From: Cristatella mucedo | Lineage: Eukaryota; Bryozoa; Phylactolaemata; Cristatellidae | NCBI GenBank assembly: GCA_009760855.2 | Contig: WPIO01000175.1 | Coordinates: forward strand, 445,001 to 509,000 | Length of the DNA: 64,000 nt | Reading direction: 5' to 3' | Shown here: piece after piece, positions 13,182-24,400 of the stretch | Layout of the letters: every line of letters starts with the position of its first letter | Position numbering within the stretch: the stretch's first letter is position 1 | Made by a program: the position numbers and the translations under genes | The notes under the pieces: generated by a model | What the model was told of the DNA's origin: nothing | Seen by the model: the letters and a program-made list of their open reading frames with translations, nothing else | The model's database searches: none

Positions 13182-16100
13182 TGTGTATGTATGTATGCAT
13201 GTACATATGTACATATATGTATGTATGTATGTTTATCTGTTTGCATGCATGCATTTATATACGTACGTAAGTTTGTATGTATACATGTATGTATCTCCGT
13301 CTGTAACCCCTCAAAGCCTCACTCTACCAGCTCGATGATGTGCAGGAGAGTTGTGTACAGAGCTCTAAAAGCCCAACTGCCGTTTGGTATGGATTCGGTA
13401 GCCAAAAAGCTGCAGCTAAGGAATTGCCGGAGCTGGGTAATGGAGAGCTTCGATAAAAGCAGGCAATGCAGGTCATAGTGAGCAACGGTGTACGTGCCCC
13501 CGCTACAATGAGTATTAGGGAGTGCATTTAACTTGAAGCTAATATTTTTATGGATAAATGGTTAAAGGAGAGAGCCCGCGATTGAGGAGTATTTGTTCTA
13601 GAAGTTCGAAGGAAACCCACCGACCGATGTTGACTGATGGCGACTTGGCACATTTGCCAATAGCACTTTTTCCGGAGCATATCTCTAGGTCACAATCACG
13701 GTAAAGATTAAAAAACACTGCAAATAATGCGTTGTGTAACGCGATCAGAGAACTTATTCTCTTTCTATGCACTGCACGTATGGTAATAATAATAATAATA
13801 ATGTACTTGATAAAGCGCCGTCAGAGAACCTAATCTCTTTCTTGGCGCTTTACATTTGCTGCAAACGGAAATGCAATTGAATGGCAAGTAAAATCATGCT
13901 TGAAAAACAAACAAAATGAATAACATGGTTAGGGGTGACATGCACAGGGTCAGCATGCAAAAGCTGTTAGTGGAAGCATGAACGGTGCCAGCACGCATAA
14001 GCGTGTGAATGACGAATCATAGGGACCCACTCAATGCTGTCCTAAATAGGTGTGTTTTTAAGTTCCTTTTAAATGTGGTCAAGTCAGGGGAAGTTCTGAC
14101 GCAGGTCAGGAGGGAGTTCCAGGCTTTGGGAGCATACGAACTAAATGCACGGTCTCCAAAGAATTTGAGGTTTGTACGAGGTATTTCTAGACTGTTGGAT
14201 TCCGAAAAGCGGGTGGTACGATGCTTGGCCTTATGGGGTAGTATATCTGACCAATAGGCTGGAGCCATAGAATGAAGGGACCTAAAAGTGAGCGACAAGA
14301 CCTTGAACTCAATCCGTTGCTTGACTGGTAGCCAGTGTAGGTCGGCGAGAAGTGGAGTAATGTGACAACTGGGACGCTCACGACAGACAAGCCTAGCTGC
14401 AGAGTTTTGCACCAGCCGCAATCGCCTGATCGCACATGCTGGTAGGCCAGTAAGCAGTGCGTTGCAGAAGTCGAGACGAGATGTCACGAATGCATGGACC
14501 AACTTAGACGTGGTATCTTTATCTAAACAAGCCCGAATTTTAGCAATATTATGAAGCTGAAAATAGGCAGATTTGACTGTGGAGCTGATACGTTCGTCTA
14601 ACGAGAGGTCACTTTGGAATCTGACACCTAGATTTCGAGCGGATACGACAGGAGATATGCTGGCAGAGCCAATTTTGAGCGTCAGCCTTTCCAATTTCTG
14701 AATCACACTGGGTTTGCCCATAACTAGTAAGTTAGTTTTTTCATCGTTCAGTTTTAGAAAATTTGCTGCCATCCACGTGCGGATGTCATCAATGCATGCA
14801 GCAAGTGAGTTTAGAGAATGTGAGGTGCTCGAAGGCTGGGAGGGATCAAAGCAAAGGTACAACTGAGTGTCATCCGCAAAGAAGTGAAAGCCTAGATTGT
14901 GCTTGGCAATCACATCAGCAAGAGGGAGAGTATAAACCGTGAAAAGAACCGGACCTAGCAAGGAGCCCTGAGGTTTTCCATATTTCAGAGGTACTTCAGA
15001 TGATCTTTGTCCATTCACGTCAATACTCTGGAGTGTCCCACTGAGATAGGACCTGAACCACTGCAGAGCAGTGCCAGTGCTGCCCAGGCGAGATGAGAGG
15101 CGCTCTAGAAGAACTTTGTGATCGGAATGGAATGTATGGCGTATGAAATGGTATATTGGAAGCATGATCACTGGATTAGCCATAATCTGCATGGTGTCAA
15201 CATGCATGGCAAGCTTACTGTCGAGTGCACCATGTAAACATGTTGATAAGGCTGGAGGTAACACACATAGTGTCAGCATTCATGGATACGCTATAACTCT
15301 ATCGGTAGGACTCAGCAAAGGCTGTTAGATAAAGTGCATTTTAGGTCGTTTTTAATGTTTTTAAGTCATCGAACGTCTTGATATTTGCCGTTTGCTACTT
15401 CCATGGTTCAGTAAAATACAAATAAAGGTGCTATCTCCAAACAATGTGAAGTTAATTTGAGAAAGACATGTATTTCTAAAATATTTGAGTGAGATGAGCA
15501 TGTAGTGCGAAGAGGAAAAACCGAGTCGGGAGTAGTTCTGTTTGGCCTTCTGGACGGAGAGAAGGCTGAACCTAAGGTGACTGACAAGACTTCGAAGCCT
15601 GTAGGCTGCCTGATTTGGGACCTCTGTTGTTCGGCTAGGAGCTGGTTCTGTGGCTACTACGACACTCACGACAGACAAGAATAACCAGATTTTTGCACAC
15701 ACTGTAAGTACTTTGATTCACTGGCTAGTAGACTAGCCAGAGCTGAGTTACAGATGTCAAGACATGATGTCAAAAAAATACTAGGACCATTTTTAGTGTG
15801 GTGTCTCTGTCTGAGCAGACCCAAATGTTTGATATATTTGGCAGCTGAAAGTATGCAGACTGCTATGCTATGGATCTAATGTGATCATCTAGTGAAAATA
15901 CACTTTAGAACAGGGCAAGTAGCTTTTGTGCAAGTAGTACAGGAGACATGCTGGCGACGCCGATTTCTTGCTCTAAGCTTCTCAAAATCGGAATCACACT
16001 TGGCTTGTTGTTCATAGTAGATTCTCTTTTTCATAATTTATCTTGAGAAAATGTGCTTCCATCCATCTGCACACATCAATAGTACATGCAAAAAGGATGG

Positions 16101-19100
16101 GCTAGTATGGTTTGACACGCTAGAGGGCTGGGAACAATCAAATTATATGAACAACAATGTGTCCTTTGCACATCAATGGAAGCATGGATTTTTCTTATGG
16201 ATAACGTCGCCAAATGGTAGAGGCGAAATTGTGAAAACAAGCCAAGCAAGAGCCCTGAGGTATCTTGCACTTTAGTATTTCTAGAGTGATATTTTTTCGT
16301 TTTCCTCAGTCCAACTACTTCGCTCACTGATTTTGACACAAAATCGGGTTCGCGTAGTGTGAGTAATGCCTCAGTAAAACGAGAGGCACTCGAAAAGGAT
16401 TCGGTGATCGATGATATTAAACGGAGCCAACAGGTACAGTCAAACAACAAGAGAGAATTTGCCTAATCCTACACTCCTGTGAATCTAGTTGTGTACCCAA
16501 AGCAATAATTACTATGCGAAGCGATTAGCTCTAAAACCAAAGTGGAACATACTTGCTAGTTGTTCAGCTTCCATGTAGGATTTTAGTCAGTCTCCCACTA
16601 GTTGTTTTATTTTCTCTTATAGGACCGGCATTAAGGAGACCTGGTGAATGTTGCTACAGTTCTCTTGGTCTGGTGTTGTTTTTCTTAATTCTTACCACAC
16701 GAACAGCTTTTTGACAGCTGAAGGGAAACTATATGCTGCTGAGGATAGATTTATTTTTAGTAATCATACACGGAAGCTGTATATCTATGTATCATAAGAG
16801 TAGGATAGCAGGGAAAAGTCAGCAGGGGTAAGCGAAGAGGCTCTAGTGGGTATGCCATTTACTTTGGCTGTGAGATGAATTGTAGAATTACGATGGACGT
16901 CGGTACCTTGAATGCAGACATGAAGTTGCTGTACAGAATTAATGGAGACGAGTCTTGTGTGGGTTTTACCCGGGAGACAGGAATCCTGCAGGATGTTATT
17001 ATCCCTTGAATCGTTTCTCTGGTTTTGTCTATCTTGCTGAAAAATAAGTCAGAGAAGTGACCTGCTTGCTTAACGGCAGGATTACAAGGTAAGGAGTTAA
17101 CGTGGTAGTAGAGTAGAAGATGATTGATGGTAGGAATCAGCGTTATTAAATTGTGCATCGATGACTCTGAGAACGCATGTCGAAATCCAGAATTCGGATA
17201 ATCGCCTGCAATGAGGTCTCAGATCCCATAAATAAAAAGCACGAATTGATCGTCTGGCATGAACGTGAAAACATTTTCAGACTTTTATGACGCGTCTCTT
17301 CAGGGTATCAATGACTACGCCACCTGAGCCTTAGCCTAGGAGTGAAGTGCTTGGACTATGGACTCTGCAGCCCAGGTAGTGAGTACAAGTCCTTCAAAAG
17401 GTCCTTTGTTGTTGCTTACTTTATAGGGAAGCGATAGGCTATAGACTCTTTTTTCCCTTTAAAATAGGGTTATTTAATCAGCTTGTCTTTATTTTACTTC
17501 ACTGTTCACTGAAACAATTATGGTGATTGCAGGTCTAAATTTAAAAGTTCTTTGAGATCAGGACTTGTCGTTTGCAGACTAAAAACTTAGGCACTAAAGG
17601 TTCCAATTTGCGACCTTCTACTAAACCGGTGACTGAGTGTGTTCCTACTTCTATCCGACCGTACCATCAATTAGCAAAGTACATTGGTCAAATCTTAGCT
17701 GCCTCAAAGCAGGAAGGGCAATCGAGGATAAAGTTCAGCAAGAAAGATCGTGCCTTCTGTGCAGGCCACGGCTTGATCCACTCTATTTGTTGTCCTACGG
17801 CTATACCAAGCTCTGCTATCTCCGAATTTACATGCGGCGTTGGTTAGACCCAGTGGTTTAGGGGATCACCTCGTACCGTGTGCATGTGTCCGATGACCGA
17901 GGTCGTGCGCTCGAGCCCCCATGTCAAATGGGAAGCGCCCGATAAAACGCTAAGTTCTCCTCAGTGGCCATACAAATGAATTTAATTTATTTATCTACCT
18001 TCATACCCACATCTTGCCATGGATTCATGTCAAGAGGCCCTGCCGCAAATCTGCGCGGTGCAGACATCACTCGAATCTAGAGGTCGGCCATAAATTGCCC
18101 TGCAATTTGCATCAAATGCCGAAAACTCTTTGCAGTCACAGCAATGAGCATCCTTCCCGGCGACCCGCTCGAGGTCTATTATTCGAGCACTATTGGCCAG
18201 TCTCATATCAGTAGCCGTAGGCTCTCTTCTTTCATACGTGCTTGTTGGCTTATACACTGCTCGCTGCATTACCCTAAGTAGCCACAGATGATCGGCGCAG
18301 CATGCCAGCTCCGAATAAGCATTCCTTCTTTCTATTGAGTAACAGTGGAGCCTTGAAAAACGCCCTCTATGGCAATGGCTGACAGTATAGCCGTATTTTG
18401 TCTGAGTCAAGTAGGCATTCCAGCAGTAGCAGGAGCCATAAGAAGTTGTTTGTCGTACTAGTGTTAAATTGGCATCGTCGTGTTCAAGTCTCAGTTTGAC
18501 CTCAGTTTATCTGCCCGCCGATAGCAATAGAGGAGGAGGAGTCATAATTTGACCATGTCTCATCTGCATGGCGAGTTTCAATAAACTCGAATGGAGAGTG
18601 AATGGGTGAATGGGTTCTCGCCACCACACATCACAGCACTGAAGCAGCCAATCAGGAATAGGCTGGAAAGTGACTTACACTAGAGCTTCCTCCAGAGCCT
18701 ACTCCAAGTTACAAGTATTTTTACATCCAAGTATGACTAATCATATTTTCCAACGGACTCCTAGTGAGACATCACTTACTGGCTTCCCTTTGTAGAATTC
18801 CGTAGTCCGCTGATTACGATGTATTTCTGCATCGTAAACTAAAACCGTGGGAATCGTGAAGTCGTGAAGTCATGGTGAAGTCTAGTATCAAACAAAAAAG
18901 TCGACTTTTTCGTCAATTTGAGCCTGGAAAGTGCATAGTTGTACACTGGATGTCTAACAAGCATCAATGCTATCAATTCAATCCATCACTTCTGTCGATC
19001 TCCATCCACCCTATTTATATATTTATATTCAATCATTTATATATTAGCTGAATTAAGAGTCTCATTTGGATTGCATCCGAAGAGCTTTAAATGCTATTAC

Positions 19101-21405
19101 CATAGCTTGCAGTTGTTTAGTAACTATCTCCCACTGCAAGATTCGAACTCACGACACCGGTCATGAACACCTTACCTCTTTGCCTTTTTTGGCCCGTTAC
19201 AAATGCAACCAAAGCTTCCCCTGGGCAGCTGACTTTTGAAATACTGATATGGATTTACCAAATGCCGGTTCTTGCTGGTGTGCAGCTGAGGGGCCACTAT
19301 TACGTGTGCCGCCCAAGATGCATAAACGTGGTTACCACTCATGCGGCTTTCTACCCTAGACCAATAGCATAGGGCTCTGACTGGTATTGAGTGTGTGTGA
19401 GAGTGTGAGCCATAAACCATAGAGCACAAGCCGTCAGGCAATTAAGGGAAGCCATTAGAAAAGCAGGGCTCTCGCTCATTGTGGACGTGGTGAAACAACC
19501 CAGTGTCTCTTGCCGGCACCAAACAACGAGAATCTCCCTTCAGCTTATACGAGGAACCAACTCGGCTTCTCATGGCCGTTTAAAGCCTACAGTCTGCAAA
19601 GACTGCGAACTGCGTAGACTTTTCGTTATTCTTGATCGCTCGCCCCTTTTTTGACAATTTAGTCGCTGTGTAGCTCATTTTGAATCCGGAGCAGTCTCGA
19701 GGAGTAGATCGTTTTTTTGCAGCACTGGTCAATGTTAGCCAATGTTCATCCACCCGCCTTACCAGCATTCGTTATTCGAATTGCCTACGTTTATTGGCTT
19801 TAGGTTTTGGCTGAGTTACTCTACCACGCACCTATCCAAAAGCTCACCCAATCAAGACAACTTGGGCAAATTCCAGCTAATGATCTTGAAGGCGAAAGTC
19901 ATGAACAGTTCAAAATGGCTGTTGCACTCCTGTGGATGTTGACAAACAGTGAAGGCTTGGCGGCCATCTTCTATGCCGTCCAGGTATGCTGCCTCTTGCA
20001 AGCAGCCCCGCTTTCGCTCCAGCTGCCATAAAACTGCTTTAAAGCAGCATGCAAACTCTTCGGATACGACCTAGCCACTGGCAAGTGGCTGGGTCACGGC
20101 CAGAGGTCACAGCCATTACCTAATGATGCCGTCGATTGCAAGCTACTCCACATCCATAGTCAAACGGCTAAAAGATTACAGATAAGCTAATTCAACAGCC
20201 TCATTTGCGTGCATAGCATCCGAAGAGCCAGACTTCTATCACAGCCCTAGCAGTGGGCATAGCAGGATAGCCCACTGCATTGGTTAAAACCGCAATTCGG
20301 ATCGTGAGCAGCCAGAGCACTCCACCACTGGGCAAACCCATGCAGCCTAATCTCTTTGTCAGCAGCAGAGGGCTGTTGCGATGGCATTAAATCAACTGCT
20401 AGTAAATCAACTGCTAACTCTATTCCTAAAAGATTAAGCATTATTTTGGTAAGGGGTAAGGCGGCCTCTAAGGTCATGGTTGTTTTGATTCCTGTGATGC
20501 ATGAATAGCACCTAAATAGAGATTCAGCTCTCCCACGTTGTTATAAAAATGAGTTACATTGGATTGATTCATTCACATTATTGACAGACTGCATAACAAA
20601 TATGTAAAAATAAAAACACATTTACATAGCCCTCTTAAAGAACTGAATCTACGTCAAGGTTCTTTACATTTGCAGTAAAGAAAGAACTATGGAATCGTTA
20701 GTGGTAGCTTGCTCAATGACAGCAAGCAAAACATCATTAGAGCTAACGATCACAGGGTCAGTCTGAAAATGTGGTTAGTGGCAGGCAGTATCCAAAGTTT
20801 CAGCAAGCATAAGCACACAAGGTATGTATCACATGAACCCACTAAATCTTGTTAGAAATGGTGGGGTTTTAGCTTTTTTTAAATGTCAAATCTGGGGATT
20901 TCGTGAAGCCAGCTGGAAGTGAGTTACAAGCTTTAGCAGCATACGAACTAAAGGAACGACTTTTAAAGGATTTCAGGTACGTGAGAAGTGTAGGTAAACG
21001 ATTATATTCAGAAAAGCGTGCGGTACTAACCGAATGCCTCAAATATTTTTACCAATCAAATCAGTCCAAGTACTGATTATGTAATGTACAGAAAGCATGT
21101 CAATCAGTTAGCTTTAGCATGCACAGCTTCAGCATGTATCACTGAGGATAACTCACGGCAGGAAGCAGCAAATACTGTGCCGAACATGTCTGCTGTAACA
21201 TTTTTTCTATTAAAGTAGGGGATATCTGTCTTTTTCCTCCCCCTCTCACTCCCTCTCTATCTCCTTCTCACACTTTCCCTATCTCTCTGTTTTTCTCTCC
21301 CTCTCTATCTCTCTTTTATCACATTTTCGCTTAAGTGACGTCTCTTTGCCTCGGTCTCTTTCTTTGACTATGTCCCTCTATTTCTGTCTCGGTCATTTTT
21401 CACTT

Positions 21406-21484
<79 letters not shown>

Positions 21485-24400
21485 ACAGTTCTCTCTTTCT
21501 TTCTGTCTTTGTACATTAACATGTCTTTCTCTGATTAGGTGGGCAGCGAGGAACTACTGAAATTCATGCTCACACTAAGAGGTATTTTTCGCCGAGACGT
21601 GCTTAGCAACTGTGAGGCGCCAGCTAACCACGTCTTCTATGACATAACGGACATGGTTCCGCAAACGACCGTTTGTAAAGTGGAAGAAGTTGGTATTGCA
21701 TCGAGCAATTATATTCCGATGAGTCATATCTCCGGCAGGGATGAAGGTAAGGATATAGAATTGAGTCCAGTACCAATTTTGTTAGCTCATTTTCATCATG
21801 CCAGAAATTATGCCAACGGTCATGTTGTGAGCCTTTAAACAATGAGGGCTAGAGAGATCATTTCTAGTCCGCATCTTTACATAAAAATGTCCGGTTTGAC
21901 GATATATTTTTCCAAGACCTGTTGAGTGACTGTCAACCGCCTGCGACCTTTGCTTAGTTTTGCGATCACACCCCTGTGCGAAAGCTTACATGGAGCTTAC
22001 AGTAAAGCTACTCTTTCCGCCTGCTCTACTCTGGGGGCCCTTTTGAAAGCAGGTATTATTACGAATTATGCGCCAATACTTGTAAAGCCACCTTTGTTTA
22101 GTCGCTTTCAGAACGCTAGCGATGATCCAAGGTGGATTAACCCACGCGCTGCCTGCTCGCTCGCACCGGGTAACACAGATTGGAGCGAATTGCCGAAAAC
22201 GTACCTTTGTCTAACTCCTATTTAATATGTTTATTCCTTATTAATTCGGATTTTGGGTATATCATTGTCCATCAAGACGTCAGAAGCTCGCGGCTAAGGG
22301 CGGGGTCAAGCGGCTTAGTTGTCGCACCGGAAGAAGCATTCGAGGGAGTATCTAGAGAAAAGCACAAGTGTATCAGCTAAGAGACGCTATCTGCTGCCGT
22401 GCTAATTTGGATCAGGGTTGAAATGTGCTCCCCTTTTAACGACTGAGTAAAAATTGGTAACCTTTATGACTATGGGCGTGGGCTTAAGCCCTGTGTGGAA
22501 TATGCGAAGCTCGTGGATAAAGATTGGGTAATCTTAGGGCTCAATGCAAAAGAATTATAAAGTATCCTCGTCGTTTCATAGATATATTGTCTCAAGTATT
22601 TCTCTTCAGCTTAGCTGGTGCTTGCTGAGACCACCCAGCTTGCGCCATGCTTTGCCTGACATATTGTTTGATCACCTTAAACTCACGACTCATCTATAAA
22701 GCGTCTCAGTGGGTGCTCGACGAACAAACGCCAGGCAGTGTTCGTCATTCTCAGCCAATGATGAATTCTGAGATTTCGACCTTCGTTGAAGTCGCGCTAC
22801 TGAGAAGCCCCGTGATGCAGCTTTAGCGCGTTTTCGAAGCCTTTGCCGGTGAAAACGTGTAATTTTTGGTACTAATACGTATGCAAATTTATAAGATAAA
22901 CAATGCATTCGTATACTGCCCTCAGATATTTTAACCTCTTTCTAGGCACTTTACCTGTGTCATATAGGAAGCATGGTTAAATAGTTGAAGGTAACATTCA
23001 CATGTCAACAAGTATATTATAGCTAAAAGTAACATGGACAGTGTCGACATGTAAATAAATAGCTACGGTTTCTCTCTAGTATCACATGTAATTTTCGTAG
23101 CAGAGTACTATTTTAATTATCTGACGGATCTGTATAAATTTCCAATTTACGTTTATATTATTAACGGTATACTGGTTGAGATTTGCTGAATCTGAAGAAT
23201 CACGGTGCAATTGATTTTATGTTATCTGTAATATCTGCTCAGTCATTAGATGCACATGAATAGGATGGAGAGAAACTCAATCATCCTCTTGCACAAGCAC
23301 GATGTTAGATAATTTAAATGAGCCGATCAGAAAGCCTGTAAGGTCTTCAGGGTGGTAAATGAAAGCAAAAACGCCTATTTATCCGTTGGACATGGGCCTA
23401 AATGCTCCCAACGCCTGCTCAAAATTTGACCGGCAGTTTTCTTTTAAGAGATCGACCAAAGTGAGCTTAAGTTGGCCAAAGATTGCAGCGAACAGAGACT
23501 TTGCTGCGCTCGTTTTCTAGGTAGAAGACTGGCGGATACACCGTTTTCTCTTGCAAAACATCGAATGCGAATCAAGACAGGTCATTCATCTCCTTTCATG
23601 AAATACAAGAAGAGCCTCGTGGAGTTCATACTGGAAGATGCACCAACAAGAGGGCACCTCCTTGACCTCACGCCAATTAAGGAAATCACGGTTGACTACT
23701 GGTCACCATACAAGTTTATTTACCTCATGATGATGCTAGTACATGTGATATTTATGATAGGCTTCAGCTGGTATAGCCTCAGTGCAATGGAAGGCTCCGA
23801 GGACATTCTCAACTGCAGATCTACAAACAAAACATCACATAATAATAAGTATTCACCCATACTGGCTGCCACCATGGTGTGGCCGCTAATGAACGTTCTG
23901 CTTGACCTAGTCTGGCTGGTCGACTACGTTCGAAGTAACTGTGGCCGCCGAGTCATGACTGTGGTGAAGCACCAGCTGACTAAAGCGCTAGACTCCCAGG
24001 TGCCCATGTTCTGGCTTATGGGCGTCGCCTACTCGTGGCTGTCCCTTTGCTTTTACATATTGCATTTGAACGACAGCTGCTACCAGGACTACGCCTTGAG
24101 CGTGGCTCTGATCACCGGCTGGATATTCACAATCCACTTCACGCAGGGCATCCACTCGGTGCACCACTTCGCGCTCGCTCTGAGCAGGATTCTCATGCGA
24201 GACATCTGGCAGTTTGGGCTCGTGTGCATATCGGTTATGCTCGGCTACTCGTTCGGCATGCATGCGCTCACTTATGCCGTTCCTAAGCTGGCCAAGACCT
24301 ACAGTACCTACGATACCACGTTGTTTCAAGTATTCTCCTGGGGAGCTGGTATAGGTGACTTTTACGACGTATCCGGAAGCGACTTCCAGTCAGTCGGCAA

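Larger units (their letters stand above)
17171..19803. other. TRPV-like intron with degraded SINEs
   Basis: Outside SINE copies at 17840-17985 and 19040-19185 and a SINE-1 body ghost near 17400-17480, no exon or element is recognised. Confidence 0.5.

Noticed and set aside
12863-13478. Several 85-180 codon frames on both strands
   Set aside because: They are translations of TA/TG microsatellites (Tyr-Ile, Cys-Val, His-Thr runs).
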